Assembly (NCBI RefSeq): GCF_001592205.1
Contig: NZ_BCWM01000008.1
Coordinates: forward strand, 62,001-126,000
Direction: 5' to 3'
From: Brevundimonas vesicularis NBRC 12165
Lineage (GTDB): Bacteria; Pseudomonadota; Alphaproteobacteria; Caulobacterales; Caulobacteraceae
Length of the DNA: 64,000 nt
Shown here: positions 16,213 to 25,935 of the stretch, one piece after another
How positions within the stretch are numbered: the first letter of the stretch is position 1
Layout of the letters: each line of letters begins with the position of its first letter
Made by a program: the position numbers and the translations under genes
The notes under the pieces: model-generated
What the model was told of the DNA's origin: nothing
The model's input: the letters and a program-made list of their open reading frames with translations, nothing else
Database searches by the model: none

Positions 16213-17591
16213 GCCGCGACCTCCGTCCGCGTCTCGACCGACGCCGAGAAGGCCGCCGTCTCGCCGACGAACAACAGGGCCGGGCCGGTCAGGTCGGCGC
16301 CGCGCACCAGGGCGCCCAGCCCGTCCAGACGCCCGGTCAGAACCCGCTCGTCCGGGCGGCTGCCGTTCTCGACAATGGCGACGGGCGTCGAGGGCGAGCG
16401 ACCCGCCGCAATCAGGCGCGCAGCCGTCTCCTCGGCTCGGTCCGTGCCCATATAGATGGCCAAGGTGTGGTTCGTTCCGGCCAGCCGCGTCCAGTCGGCC
16501 TCGACGCCGCCCGACTTGGCCTGGGCGGTCACGAAGGTGACGGCCTGGGCGTGGTCGCGGTGGGTCAGGGGGATGCCCGCCGAGGCCGCGCAGGCCAGGG
16601 CCGCCGTCACACCGGGCACCACGAAGACCAGCACGCCGGCCGCCCGCATGGCCTCCAGCTCCTCGCCGCCGCGACCGAAGACGAAGGGATCGCCGCCCTT
16701 CAGTCGCACGACCCGATGACCGGCGCGGGCCTCCTCGATCATCAGGGCCTCGATCTGATCCTGCGGCACCGAATGCTCGCCGCGCGCCTTGCCCACATAC
16801 AGCCGCTTGGCGTCGCGCCGCGCCCGTTCCAGCACCGCCTCGGGCACAAGACGGTCGTGGATGATGACGTCGGCGTCCTGCAACACCCGCAGCGCCTTCA
16901 GGGTCAGCAGTTCCGGGTCGCCCGGCCCTGCGCCGACGATATGGACCACGCCCGTCTCCGGCGCGGCGACGTTCAGCAGGCGCAGCATCTCGCGCCGCGC
17001 CTCGGCCGTCCGACCTTCCGCCGCCAGCGTCACGGCCGGACCCCGGAAGGCCTTCTCCCAGAAGCGACGGCGCGCCATGAAGTCCGGCACACTGGCCTTG
17101 ACCGTATCGCGCAACTCGCGCGCCAGCCGCGCCACATTCGCCAGTCCGGCGGGCAGCACGCCCTCGATGGCCGTGCGGATATCCCGCGCCAGAATGGGCG
17201 CCGATCCGCCGGTCGCCACGCCGATCACCACCTCGTCGCGGTCGATCAGGGCCGGGGTCTGGAAATCGCTCAGATGGGGCTTATCAACAACATTGACCTG
17301 GGCCCCTGCCGCCCGTGCGAGATGGCCCAGCCGCGTCAGCTCGTCCGCATCGTCCAGCGCCATAAACACCAGCCGTGCGCCGGCCAGTTCGTCAGCATCT
17401 GGCGCACGCAGCACCGGCTCCGGCGCCGTCAATGGCGTCTCGATCTTGGGCGGCGCGCCGTCGGGCGCGAACCACATCACCTCGGCGGGCGTGTTCAGGA
17501 ACAGTCGCAGCTTGGCCAACGCCGGCTCGCCGCCGCCGATGATCACGATCTTTGCGGCCTCCAGCGGAATGGAGGCGAGAAATACACGCAT
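16209..17591 (-). CDS. cysG: Siroheme synthase (multifunctional CysG)
   Basis: 460 residues from ATG 17591. The N-terminal part (about 1-200) is the precorrin-2 dehydrogenase/ferrochelatase module, with the NAD site KIVIIGGGEPALAKLRLF. The C-terminal part (about 215-460) is uroporphyrinogen-III methyltransferase: VHIVGAGPGDPELLTLKALRVL, VIIHDRLV and RLKGGDPFVFGRGGEE. It makes the siroheme used by cysI. It is the first gene of the cys operon, with a chain of overlapping starts and stops through cysH. It is divergent from a LysR-family gene. Confidence 0.95.
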   Translation of the reverse strand: MRVFLASIPLEAAKIVIIGGGEPALAKLRLFLNTPAEVMWFAPDGAPPKIETPLTAPEPVLRAPDADELAGARLVFMALDDADELTRLGHLARAAGAQVNVVDKPHLSDFQTPALIDRDEVVIGVATGGSAPILARDIRTAIEGVLPAGLANVARLARELRDTVKASVPDFMARRRFWEKAFRGPAVTLAAEGRTAEARREMLRLLNVAAPETGVVHIVGAGPGDPELLTLKALRVLQDADVIIHDRLVPEAVLERARRDAKRLYVGKARGEHSVPQDQIEALMIEEARAGHRVVRLKGGDPFVFGRGGEELEAMRAAGVLVFVVPGVTAALACAASAGIPLTHRDHAQAVTFVTAQAKSGGVEADWTRLAGTNHTLAIYMGTDRAEETAARLIAAGRSPSTPVAIVENGSRPDERVLTGRLDGLGALVRGADLTGPALLFVGETAAFSASVETRTEVAA

Positions 17592-17696
17592 CGTCTTGCT
17601 TTCTGGGCCGTCGGGAGAGGAAACAGGGACGACGGCAGGGCGCGAACCTTCGTCTTCCCCGTCCAGAGCCGCAAACCAGATTGCCTTTGTCTCGCT

Positions 17697-17711
17697 GATA
17701 GGATTTCTATC
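17697..17711. promoter_or_regulatory. Dyad upstream of the LysR gene, candidate operator
   Basis: GATAG-GATTT-CTATC is a 5-bp inverted repeat 4 bases before the ATG of the LysR gene and 105 bases upstream of cysG, in the 124-base divergent intergenic region. LysR regulators often bind dyads of this kind next to their own gene, but the motif here has T-N9-A spacing instead of the usual T-N11-A. It is a weak candidate. Confidence 0.3.
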
Positions 17712-17715
17712 CGCG

Positions 17716-18645
17716 ATGGCCCGTCCCCTGCTCCCGCTCAACGCCTTGCGCGCCTTTGAGGCCGCCGCGCGGCATCTGAACTTCTCGCGCGCCGCCGACG
17801 AGCTGTCGGTCACGCCCGGCGCGGTCAGCCAGCAAATCCGTCTGCTGGAAGACATCGTCGGCGGGCCGCTGTTCGTGCGCGAGGCGCGGGGCCTGCAACT
17901 GACCGACCTGGGCCGCTCGTCCGTGCCGCTGCTGCGCGAGGGGTTCGAGCGGCTGATGGACGCCTCGGCCCTGCTGCGCGAACCGCCGCGCAGGAAACAG
18001 GTGTCGATCAGCGTGGCGCCCGGCTTCGCCTCCAAATGGCTGATGCCGCGCATGGACGACTTCCATACCGCCCATCCCGAGATCGAACTGTGGATCTCGG
18101 CAGACATGGAGCCGGCGGACCTGAGCGAGGGCAAGGTCGATCTGGCGGTGCGCTACGGTCCCGGCGACTATCCCGGCCTGACGGTCGATCGGCTGATGAC
18201 CGAGACGGTTCTGCCTGTCTGCGCCCCATCGCTGATGGATGGCGAAAAACCAATCCGCAAACCGGCCGACCTGATCGGACATACTCTGCTGCATGACATG
18301 TCCAATGATGGCGACCCCAGCCGACCGGATTGGGCGATGTGGCTCAAGGCGCGGGGTATCCGTCACCCCGACCCGCGTCGAGGCTCACGGTTCAATCAGT
18401 CGGGCCTGCTGATCGAGGCCGCCATATCGGGGCGCGGCGTGGCTCTGGCTAAACGGACCCTGGCTCAAGCCGACTTGGCGTCCGGCCGTCTGGTCGCGCC
18501 CTTCCCTGACGGGTCCGAGGCGGTCGGCTTCGCCTACTATGTCGTGCAGCCCCGCGACCGGCCTCCGTCGCCCAGCGCCACCGCCTTCGTCGGCTGGCTG
18601 AAGAAACAGGCCGTGGATCACGACAATACGATGGGTCAGTTGTAG
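17716..18645 (+). CDS. LysR-family transcriptional regulator (GcvA-like)
   Basis: 309 residues. The N-terminal winged helix is clear (LNALRAFEAAARHLNFSRAADELSVTPGAVSQQIRLLEDIVGGPLFVRE), followed by the periplasmic-binding-like effector domain (KQVSISVAPGFASKWLMPRMDDFHTAHPEIEL), a pattern typical of the GcvA branch. It is divergent from cysG, so it may control the sulfite-reduction operon in response to a sulfur metabolite; that link is inference from position, and it is not a clear CysB. The ATG at 17716 gives the canonical start. Confidence 0.88.
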   Translation: MARPLLPLNALRAFEAAARHLNFSRAADELSVTPGAVSQQIRLLEDIVGGPLFVREARGLQLTDLGRSSVPLLREGFERLMDASALLREPPRRKQVSISVAPGFASKWLMPRMDDFHTAHPEIELWISADMEPADLSEGKVDLAVRYGPGDYPGLTVDRLMTETVLPVCAPSLMDGEKPIRKPADLIGHTLLHDMSNDGDPSRPDWAMWLKARGIRHPDPRRGSRFNQSGLLIEAAISGRGVALAKRTLAQADLASGRLVAPFPDGSEAVGFAYYVVQPRDRPPSPSATAFVGWLKKQAVDHDNTMGQL

Positions 18646-18691
18646 GGTTCATTGCACCGCAGACTGGCGGCGCAGAAAAGGGACATCCGCC

Positions 18692-19423
18692 ATGGCTGAC
18701 GACAAGGCCCCTCGCCTCGCGGTCCTGATCGATGCGGAGAATGCTTCCGCCCGCATCGCAGAGGCGCTGTTCAGCGAAATCGCCACCTTGGGCGAGGCCT
18801 CGGCACGACGGATCTACGGCGACTTCGCCAGCCCGCAGATCGCCGGCTGGACGCGGGTCCTGGCCCGTTTCGCCATCCAGCCCCAGCAGAATTTCGCCAA
18901 CACCAAGGGCAAGAACTCGGGCGACATCGCCTTGGTGATCGATGCGATGGACCTGCTGCATTCAGGGCGATTCGACGGTTTCTGCCTGGTGTCGTCGGAC
19001 GCCGACTTCACCCGACTGGCGGCTCGCATCCGCGAAGAAGGCGTCGATGTCTATGGTTTCGGCGAGCAGAAGACGCCCGAAAGCTTCCGTCAGGCCTGCA
19101 CCCGTTTCATCTATACAGAGAACCTGATTGCGCCGGTTCCGGTCGACGCCGGCGCCAAGTCGCCCGTCGCCGAAGCGCCGGCGACCAAGCGCAAGCCGTC
19201 CGAGGCCGCGCGCCTGATCGCAGCCATCATCGCCGACATGGACGAGGACGGCGACGGATGGGTCGCGGTGGGCGGTATCGGCAATCGGCTGCGCAACGCC
19301 CATCCCGACTTCGACCAGCGCACCTATGGCTACGCCAAGCTGTCGGACCTGATCCGCGCCACCGGCCGGTTCGAGGTGGAGACCGGCGAACGCGGGGCGA
19401 TGCGGATTCGCGACCGCGCCTGA
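18692..19423 (+). CDS. NYN-domain ribonuclease-like protein with C-terminal LOTUS domain
   Basis: 243 residues. Residues about 8-145 form a NYN (PIN-like, LabA/DUF88) domain: LAVLIDAENAS, KGKNSGDIALVIDAMDLL and FCLVSSDADFTRLA supply the acidic metal-binding residues. Residues about 170-243 form an OST-HTH/LOTUS fold (LIAAIIADMDEDGDGWVAVGGIGNRLRNAHPDFDQRTYGYAKLSDLI). The combination suggests RNA binding and cleavage in the cytoplasm, as predicted for this family; substrates are unknown. Its stop is 1 base from the convergent dxs stop. Confidence 0.87.
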   Translation: MADDKAPRLAVLIDAENASARIAEALFSEIATLGEASARRIYGDFASPQIAGWTRVLARFAIQPQQNFANTKGKNSGDIALVIDAMDLLHSGRFDGFCLVSSDADFTRLAARIREEGVDVYGFGEQKTPESFRQACTRFIYTENLIAPVPVDAGAKSPVAEAPATKRKPSEAARLIAAIIADMDEDGDGWVAVGGIGNRLRNAHPDFDQRTYGYAKLSDLIRATGRFEVETGERGAMRIRDRA

Positions 19424-19424
19424 T

Positions 19425-21335
19425 CTACGCTCTGGCGGCCTGACTGGCCGACACGCCCAGGGCCTGAAGCGCAGCGGCTGTGATGTGTTCGGCGTTCAGG
19501 CCGGCCTGGGCGTACATGGCCATCGGCGCATCCTGGTCCTGGAAGATGTCGGGCAGGTTCAGGGTGCGGATCTTGAGTCCACCATCCAGCGCGCCCTTTT
19601 CGGCCAGCAGTTGCAGCACGAAGGCGCCGAAGCCGCCCATGGCGCCTTCTTCGACCGTGATCAGGGCCTCGTGCTCGCGCGCCAGACGCAGGATCAGATC
19701 GGCGTCCAGCGGCTTGGCGAAGCGGGCGTCGGCGACGGTGGCCGACACGCCCTTGGCCGCCAGCATGTCCGCCGCCTTCAGCGATTCCTGCAGACGGGTG
19801 CCCAGGCTGAGGATGGCGACCGAAGTCCCCTCTCGCACGATCCGGCCCTTGCCGATCTCAAGCGGCGCAGCGAGTTCCGGGATCTCCACGCCCACGCCGT
19901 CGCCGCGCGGATAGCGGAAGGCGCTGGGCCGGTCGTCGATGGCCAGCGAGGTCGAAATTATCGCCGCCAGTTCGGCCTCATCCGCCGCCGCCATCAGCAC
20001 CATGCCAGGCAGCGCGCCCATGAAGCCGATGTCGAAGGATCCGGCGTGCGTAGCGCCGTCCGACCCAACCAGGCCCGCCCGATCCATGGCGAAACGCACC
20101 GGCAGCGACTGGATCGCCACGTCGTGGACCACCTGGTCGTAACCGCGCTGAAGGAAGGTCGAATAGATCGCGCAGACCGGCTTCATGCCGTCCGCCGCCA
20201 AACCGGCCGCGAAGGTCACCGCGTGCTGTTCGGCGATGCCGACGTCATACGTCCGCTCAGGGAAGGCCTGGCCGAACAGGTCCAGACCCGTGCCGGACGG
20301 CATGGCCGCCGTGATCGCCACGATCGACGGATCGACCTTGGCGTGTTTGATAAGCTCGGTTCCGAACACCTTGGTATAGCTGGGCGCGTTGGAGATGGCC
20401 TTGGCCTGCTTGCCCGAGACCACGTCGAACTTGACGACCGCATGCAGTTTGTCGGCGCTGCTTTCGGCGGGGGCGTAGCCCTTGCCCTTCTGCGTCACGA
20501 CGTGGACCAGCACCGGACGGTCCTCGATGGCGGCCGCCTTCTTCAGGATCGGGACCAGATTGTCCATGTCGTGGCCGTCGATGGGGCCGACGTAGTAGAA
20601 GCCCAACTCCTCGAAGAAGGTGCCGCCGGTGACCATGCCGCGGGCGTATTCCTCGGCCTTCTTGGCCGCCTTGCGGAAGGGGCGCGGCAGGTGCTGGGCC
20701 ACCGTCTTGCCCAGGCGGCGGACGTTCTGATAGGCGCCGCCCGACACCAGGCCGGCCAGATAGGCGCTCATCCCGCCAACCGGCGGCGCGATCGACATGT
20801 CGTTGTCGTTCAGGATGACCATCAACTGGCCGCTGGTGGCCTCGGCGGCGTTGTTCATCGCCTCATAGGCCATGCCGGCCGACATAGAGCCATCGCCGAT
20901 GACGGCCACCACGCGGTTCTTCTCGCCCTTCTGGTCGCGCGCGGCGGCGAAGCCCAGGGCGGCGCTGATCGAGGTCGAGGCGTGGGCGGCGCCGAACGGA
21001 TCGTATTCGCTCTCGCTGCGCTTCGTGAAGCCCGACAGACCGCCGCCCTGTCGCAGGGTGCGGATGCGGTCGCGCCGCCCGGTCAGGATCTTGTGCGGAT
21101 AGCACTGATGCCCGACGTCCCAGATCAGGATGTCCTTCGGCGTCTCGAACACATGGTGCAGCGCCGTGGTCAGCTCGACCACGCCCAGACCCGCACCCAG
21201 ATGGCCGCCGGTGACGGACACGGCGTCGATCGTTTCTGCCCGCACCTCCTGCGCCAGTTGTTTCAACTGGGCGATATCGAAGTCCCGCGTGTCGGCGGGC
21301 GTCTTGACGGTGTCGAGTAGCGGGGTGTCGGGCAT
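19425..21335 (-). CDS. dxs: 1-deoxy-D-xylulose-5-phosphate synthase
   Basis: 636 residues, full length. It makes DXP from pyruvate and glyceraldehyde-3-phosphate using thiamine diphosphate, the entry step of the MEP isoprenoid pathway. Motifs include [16 protein letters not shown], the ThDP/Mg site [17 protein letters not shown], the transketolase middle domain with [17 protein letters not shown], and the C-terminal transketolase domain. It lies downstream of ispA and xseB on the same strand, a common alphaproteobacterial arrangement that groups isoprenoid supply genes. Confidence 0.96.
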   Translation of the reverse strand: MPDTPLLDTVKTPADTRDFDIAQLKQLAQEVRAETIDAVSVTGGHLGAGLGVVELTTALHHVFETPKDILIWDVGHQCYPHKILTGRRDRIRTLRQGGGLSGFTKRSESEYDPFGAAHASTSISAALGFAAARDQKGEKNRVVAVIGDGSMSAGMAYEAMNNAAEATSGQLMVILNDNDMSIAPPVGGMSAYLAGLVSGGAYQNVRRLGKTVAQHLPRPFRKAAKKAEEYARGMVTGGTFFEELGFYYVGPIDGHDMDNLVPILKKAAAIEDRPVLVHVVTQKGKGYAPAESSADKLHAVVKFDVVSGKQAKAISNAPSYTKVFGTELIKHAKVDPSIVAITAAMPSGTGLDLFGQAFPERTYDVGIAEQHAVTFAAGLAADGMKPVCAIYSTFLQRGYDQVVHDVAIQSLPVRFAMDRAGLVGSDGATHAGSFDIGFMGALPGMVLMAAADEAELAAIISTSLAIDDRPSAFRYPRGDGVGVEIPELAAPLEIGKGRIVREGTSVAILSLGTRLQESLKAADMLAAKGVSATVADARFAKPLDADLILRLAREHEALITVEEGAMGGFGAFVLQLLAEKGALDGGLKIRTLNLPDIFQDQDAPMAMYAQAGLNAEHITAAALQALGVSASQAARA

Positions 21336-21395
21336 CAGCCGTAAAACCTTGGAAAGTCTGGTCGATCAACCCGCAGGTCGTTTCAACGTTTCGTA

Positions 21396-22310
21396 TCAGG
21401 ACCGGCGCTTTAGCACAAAGTCCACGCTGGCCCTGAGGATTTCGGCCTCCTCGCCGAACGGCTCCAAATGCGACCGGGCCTGGTTTGCGAGATGCGCGAC
21501 CCTTTGCCGCGCCGCCTCCAGACCAAGCAGGGTGACGAAGTTGGTCTTGCCCAGGGCGGCATCCTTGCCTCCGGCCGCCTTGCCCATTTCCTCGGCCGAG
21601 CCTTCGGCGTCCAGCAGGTCGTCGACGATCTGATAGGCCAGGCCGACATCGTGGGCGAAGTTGATCAGAGCATGGCGATGCTGGGCCGAGGCGTCGGCGA
21701 TGATCAGCGGGATTTCGAAGGCGTAGGCGAACAGGGCGCCGGTCTTCAGCCGCTGCATTCGCGCTACGCCGCCCAGGTCGTCGCGCACGCCCAGCAGATC
21801 GATCATCTGACCACCCGCCATACCCCGCGCGCCCGACGCCAGCGACAGCCGCGCCGCCAGTTCGCAGCGCACGGCCGCATCTTCGTGGGTGTCTTCGTGC
21901 AAGATGATGTCGAAGGCGGCCGTCTGCAGCGCATCACCGGCTAGCACCGCCGTCGCCTCGTCATAGGCCCGGTGAACGGTCGGCCGGCCGCGGCGCACGT
22001 CGTCGTCGTCCATGCACGGCAGGTCGTCGTGAACCAGGCTGTAGGCGTGCACGCATTCCAGCGCGCAGGCGGCGCGGAGGACCGACCGCTCATCGATGTC
22101 GAACAGGCGTGCGGCCTCCAATGCGAAGAACGGCCGCAAGCGCTTGCCAGGACCCAGCGCCGCATAGCGCATCGCCTCGGTCAGACGAGATTCCGGCCCC
22201 TCGGCGCGCGGCAGCAGTTCATCCAGCGCGACCGTGACCAGATCGGCGACCTCAGCCACGCGATCGATCACCGCCTGTTCCGGCGAGTTCGCGGCGATGA
22301 CGCGGTTCAC
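21396..22310 (-). CDS. ispA: Farnesyl diphosphate synthase (polyprenyl synthetase family)
   Basis: 304 residues, starting GTG at 22310. Both aspartate-rich motifs are present: first [19 protein letters not shown] and second [12 protein letters not shown], with [10 protein letters not shown] between and [16 protein letters not shown] near the start. It condenses IPP with DMAPP/GPP to farnesyl diphosphate, using the products of the pathway begun by neighbouring dxs. Short-chain length is inferred from size and family position; geranylgeranyl synthase is a less likely alternative. Confidence 0.92.
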   Translation of the reverse strand: MNRVIAANSPEQAVIDRVAEVADLVTVALDELLPRAEGPESRLTEAMRYAALGPGKRLRPFFALEAARLFDIDERSVLRAACALECVHAYSLVHDDLPCMDDDDVRRGRPTVHRAYDEATAVLAGDALQTAAFDIILHEDTHEDAAVRCELAARLSLASGARGMAGGQMIDLLGVRDDLGGVARMQRLKTGALFAYAFEIPLIIADASAQHRHALINFAHDVGLAYQIVDDLLDAEGSAEEMGKAAGGKDAALGKTNFVTLLGLEAARQRVAHLANQARSHLEPFGEEAEILRASVDFVLKRRS

Positions 22311-22350
22311 GAGAACCGGCTCCAGACCAGGCTCGAAGACGACACTGGGA

Positions 22351-22602
22351 TCATTCGAATGACGCCGCCTCGATGCCCTTAGCCTGGCCGTCGGGGCCGA
22401 CCACGATCTTTTCCACCCGCAATTGAGCCGCCTTCAGCCGCGCCTCGCAGTGGGCCTTCAGCTTGGCGCCCTCTTCATAGAGGGCGATCGATTCCTCCAG
22501 CGGCGCCTGACCGGATTCCAGGCGAGAGACGATGGTCTCCAGGCGCTTCAGGGCATCTTCGAAGCTGAGATCGGCGGGGATGGCGGCGGCGGTGTCGGTC
22601 AT
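22351..22602 (-). CDS. xseB: Exodeoxyribonuclease VII small subunit
   Basis: 83 residues from ATG 22602. The XseB core is intact: [55 protein letters not shown], two helices that bind the XseA catalytic subunit. ExoVII degrades single-stranded DNA in repair. An upstream in-frame start at 22638 would add 12 atypical residues. The gene precedes ispA by 40 bases, a conserved pairing in many Proteobacteria. Confidence 0.95.
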   Translation of the reverse strand: MTDTAAAIPADLSFEDALKRLETIVSRLESGQAPLEESIALYEEGAKLKAHCEARLKAAQLRVEKIVVGPDGQAKGIEAASFE

Positions 22603-22650
22603 GGCGCGGACCCTAGAGGCGCGCGCGGGGCGCATCAACGTCAGAAGCGG

Positions 22651-23313
22651 CTATCGCTTCTCGTAACGACGCTGCGACCAGTATTTGAAACCCTGGTTCT
22701 GGACCAGTTTCCAGCCGTCGGCCTTCAGCGCGCGGCCGACCATGTGGTTGAAATAGCCATGGGCGAAGACCAGCACGTCCTGCCCGCTTTCGGCGCGCGC
22801 AATCAGCTTTTGCGCCGCCTGATCGGCGCGCGCCTCGGCTTGGGCACGGGTTTCCTGGCCGCCGTGATGATCGAAGGCGTGCCACCAGAAGCGCGACACC
22901 ACGCCCCACCATTTGGGCGACAGCTTGATCCATTCCGGAATCGGAGGCGGCGGCAGGGGCGCCTCGATGAACATGACGTCGGCTGTGACCTCGCGCCCGG
23001 CGACGACCGCAGCGGCGGTTTCCTGGGCGCGCTGACGGGTCGAGGCGTAGATGGCCCCAGCCCCTTGGGCCGCCGCAACCAGTTCGGGCGGCGGCGTCTG
23101 ACCGGCCAGCAGGCCGCCGATCTCATACTTCGCCCACCAGTCGCCGTACTGGCGCGCAGAGATCAGGCATTTGCGCGACAACGCCGGCTCGCCATGACGC
23201 GTCAGGATGATGGCGCCGGGACGGACAGCGACAAGCGCGCCGACGGACGGCGCCGCATCTGGCGGGGACACGGACGGTTCGGTCGAATCGAGGGACAGGG
23301 CGGGGGCTGACAT
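22651..23313 (-). CDS. Histidine phosphatase family protein
   Basis: 220 residues from ATG 23313 (a start at 23340 would add 9). The catalytic ILTRHGEPALS (RHG motif) is near residue 35 and the second histidine lies in LVFAHGYFNHMVG in the C-terminal part. This is the phosphoglycerate-mutase-like superfamily, whose members dephosphorylate sugars, nucleotides or proteins through a phosphohistidine. The substrate is not predictable. It is upstream of xseB-ispA-dxs on the same strand and could be co-transcribed. Confidence 0.85.
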   Translation of the reverse strand: MSAPALSLDSTEPSVSPPDAAPSVGALVAVRPGAIILTRHGEPALSRKCLISARQYGDWWAKYEIGGLLAGQTPPPELVAAAQGAGAIYASTRQRAQETAAAVVAGREVTADVMFIEAPLPPPPIPEWIKLSPKWWGVVSRFWWHAFDHHGGQETRAQAEARADQAAQKLIARAESGQDVLVFAHGYFNHMVGRALKADGWKLVQNQGFKYWSQRRYEKR

Positions 23314-23354
23314 GACAAACGGACGGGCCTTTGGTTTCAAGGCGTTAAGCGTCC

Positions 23355-24278
23355 TCAGTCCTCCCCGAGCGCAGCGACGTGGGCGACCGCAGAGCGGCCT
23401 AGTCCTTCAAGGTCGTAACCGCCCTCAAGCGCCGACACAACCTTGCCCGAACAGGTCCGACGCGCGACCTCCAGAATCGCGCGCGTCGCCCAGGCGAAAT
23501 CTTCGGCCTCCAGCGACTGATGCGCCAGCGGATCGCGCCGGTGAGCGTCGAAACCGGCCGAGATCAGGATCAGGTCCGGCCGGAACGATTCCAGCGCCGG
23601 CATCAATCCGCCAGCGAAGGTCGCACGCCAGTTCTCGCGCGCCGCATGGGGCGCGACCGGGGCGTTGACGATATTGCCGACGCCCATCTCGGACGCCGCG
23701 CCCGTGCCGGGATAGAGCGGCATCTGGTGGATGGAGGCCAGGAACAGGCTGTCGTCGTCTTCGAACGCCGCCTGGGTGCCATTGCCGTGGTGAACATCGA
23801 AATCGACCACCGCCACCCGCGCCATCCCTCCGGCCTGAGCCGCACGCGCCGCAACGGCGACGGAGGAGAACAGGCAGAAGCCCATGGCCCGATCCGGCTC
23901 GGCATGGTGACCCGGCGGGCGCACGGCGGCGAAGGCGCGATCCATCTCGCCCCGCGCTACGGCTCGCACCGCATCGATCGCCGCCCCCGCCGCCAGACGC
24001 GCGGCCGGTACGCTGCCGGGCGACAGGACGGTGTCGGCATCGAGCTGGACCATGCCAGCGACCGGCGAGGCGTCCAGAAGGCGTGCGACATAGGCGGCCG
24101 GATGCACCCGCTCGAGATCCACAACCTCGGCCTGGGTCGCGACGCGCCGGTCGCGGACCAGGCCTGCGTCGTCCAGAGCATCCAGCACCGCCCTCAACCG
24201 CTCGGGGCTTTCGGGATGGCCCGCGCCCGGCGCGTGGGACAGCATGGACGGATGGGTGAAGATCGGAAGGTGGGTCAT
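23355..24278 (-). CDS. Histone deacetylase-family (acetylpolyamine amidohydrolase-like) enzyme
   Basis: 307 residues, full length. The zinc hydrolase motifs of the arginase-deacetylase fold are all visible: HPESPERLRAVLDAL near the start, RPPGHHAEPDRAMGFCLFSSVAVAA (catalytic His pair), VVDFDVHHGNGTQAAFEDD (zinc Asp and His) and LILISAGFDAHRRDPLA (second zinc Asp). Bacterial members deacetylate polyamines or other small amides, or act on unknown substrates. It is divergent from the oxidoreductase gene downstream. Confidence 0.92.
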   Translation of the reverse strand: MTHLPIFTHPSMLSHAPGAGHPESPERLRAVLDALDDAGLVRDRRVATQAEVVDLERVHPAAYVARLLDASPVAGMVQLDADTVLSPGSVPAARLAAGAAIDAVRAVARGEMDRAFAAVRPPGHHAEPDRAMGFCLFSSVAVAARAAQAGGMARVAVVDFDVHHGNGTQAAFEDDDSLFLASIHQMPLYPGTGAASEMGVGNIVNAPVAPHAARENWRATFAGGLMPALESFRPDLILISAGFDAHRRDPLAHQSLEAEDFAWATRAILEVARRTCSGKVVSALEGGYDLEGLGRSAVAHVAALGED

Positions 24279-24367
24279 GGCAAAGTCGTCATTTCTCAGA
24301 TGCGCCTTGCGGCCAGCCTATCGCAAACCGATTTGCAGGGCGACGAAGCAAGCTTGAGGAGATCGTC

Positions 24368-25372
24368 ATGAAGGCTATTGGCACGACCGGCCCCCGCCCC
24401 GCGACAGACCCTGCCGCGCTCACGCTCTTCGACACGCCCGAACCGGACCTGCGCCCCCGCGACCTGCTGGTTGAAGTAAAGGCGGTCAGTCTCAATCCGG
24501 TGGACACGAAGGTCCGCTCCAGCCGGACGCCAGAAGACGGTCAGCCAAGCATTCTCGGCTATGACGCGTCAGGGGTGGTGATCGACACCGGCGATGAAGT
24601 CAGCCTGTTCAAGGTTGGAGACGAAGTATTCTACGCCGGCCAGATCGATCGGCCGGGGTCCAACGCAGAGCGCCAAGCTGTCGACGAGCGGATCGTCGGC
24701 CCGAAGCCCAAGTCCTTGACGTTTGCAGAAGCGGCGGCCCTCCCGCTGACGGTGATTACGGCTTGGGAATTGCTGTTTGACCGCCTGAAGGCCGGCAAGG
24801 ATGAAGACGAGACCTTGCTGATCGTCGGCGGGGCGGGCGGCGTCGGCTCGGCCCTGATCCAGATCGCCCGCGCCGTCACAAGTTTGCGTGTTGTCGCCAC
24901 GGCCTCGCGTCCTGACACCCGCCAATGGTGTCTCGACCTGGGCGCGCACGCGGTGGTCGATCACTCCGGCCCGCTAGACGAGGCTCTAACTGCAGCTGGC
25001 GAACGCGCGCCCAAATATATTGCATCCCTGACCCACACGCAGGCGCATTTCGAAGCTCTTGCACGCGCGGTCGGCGTGCAAGGCGTGATTGGCTGCATCG
25101 ACGACTTCAAGGGGCTGCCGATCGAGCTCTTGAAACAAAAGTCGGCAGGATTTGTCTGGGAATTCATGTTCACCCGCTCCCTCGAACAGACGCCGGACAT
25201 GATCGCGCAGCACCAACTCCTATCGGAGGTCTCTCGCCTGGTTGATTCTGGCGCCTTGCGCACCACCCTGACCGAGAACCTGGGCCGGCTGTCGGTGGAG
25301 AATCTGCTTAAGGGGCACAGACAACTCGAAAGCGGATCAACCATCGGCAAGGTCGCGCTAGACGGTTTCTGA
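24368..25372 (+). CDS. Zinc-type alcohol dehydrogenase-like / quinone oxidoreductase (MDR family)
   Basis: 334 residues of the medium-chain dehydrogenase/reductase superfamily. The N-terminal GroES-like domain shows VKAVSLNPVDTKVR and YDASGVV; the NAD(P)-binding Rossmann domain shows LLIVGGAGGVGSALIQIARA. The structural zinc cysteines of true alcohol dehydrogenases are absent, so it belongs with zinc-independent quinone oxidoreductases (ZADH-like). A GAGGAG ribosome-binding site precedes the ATG. It is divergent from the deacetylase-like gene and followed 15 bases later by an acetyltransferase. Confidence 0.9.
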   Translation: MKAIGTTGPRPATDPAALTLFDTPEPDLRPRDLLVEVKAVSLNPVDTKVRSSRTPEDGQPSILGYDASGVVIDTGDEVSLFKVGDEVFYAGQIDRPGSNAERQAVDERIVGPKPKSLTFAEAAALPLTVITAWELLFDRLKAGKDEDETLLIVGGAGGVGSALIQIARAVTSLRVVATASRPDTRQWCLDLGAHAVVDHSGPLDEALTAAGERAPKYIASLTHTQAHFEALARAVGVQGVIGCIDDFKGLPIELLKQKSAGFVWEFMFTRSLEQTPDMIAQHQLLSEVSRLVDSGALRTTLTENLGRLSVENLLKGHRQLESGSTIGKVALDGF

Positions 25373-25387
25373 AGCTATTGGCGGATC

Positions 25388-25915
25388 ATGACCGAGATCG
25401 TGATCCGCCCTGCCCGCCCCGAAGACGCCGCCGCCTTGGGCGCCCTGGGCCGTCAGACCTTTATCGACACCTTCGTCGAGGGGTTCGGCATCCCCTATCC
25501 CGAGGCGGACCTGAACGCGTTTCTGGACGCCAGTTTCGATCTGGAACCGACGCTAAAGAAGTTGGCGGAGCCCGACTGCGCCTGGTGGGTGGCGGACCGC
25601 GACGGCGAGTTGCTGGCCTTCGCCAATGCGGGTCCCAATGGCCTGCCCCACCCCGAGGCCAGACCGTCGCACATGGAACTGCGCCGGCTCTACGTGTCCA
25701 AGGCGGCGCAAGGTCTGGGGCTGGGAACCAAACTGCTGAAGCTGTCTATGGACTGGATGCAAACCCACACGGACGGGCCGCTGTGGATCGGTGTCTGGAG
25801 CGGCAACGACAAGGCCCAGCGCCTCTACGCCGCCTACGGCTTCGAAAAAGCCGGAGAATATGACTATCCCGTCGGCGCCTGGCGCGACCGCGAGTTCATC
25901 TTGCGGCGCGGCTGA
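25388..25915 (+). CDS. GNAT family N-acetyltransferase
   Basis: 175 residues. Acetyl-CoA-binding motif A is seen in LRRLYVSKAAQGLGLGTKLLKL and motif B in NDKAQRLYAAYGFEKAGEYDYPVG. The family transfers acetyl groups to amines on proteins or small molecules; this branch resembles the TTR/RimI-like group of unknown substrate. It follows the oxidoreductase by 15 bases and is probably co-transcribed. Confidence 0.9.
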   Translation: MTEIVIRPARPEDAAALGALGRQTFIDTFVEGFGIPYPEADLNAFLDASFDLEPTLKKLAEPDCAWWVADRDGELLAFANAGPNGLPHPEARPSHMELRRLYVSKAAQGLGLGTKLLKLSMDWMQTHTDGPLWIGVWSGNDKAQRLYAAYGFEKAGEYDYPVGAWRDREFILRRG

Positions 25916-25935
25916 TCCCGGTTCACACCCCTCTT

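Noticed and set aside
19485-21320. 611-codon plus-strand frame opposite dxs
   Set aside because: It is antisense to the certain dxs gene with shadow composition.
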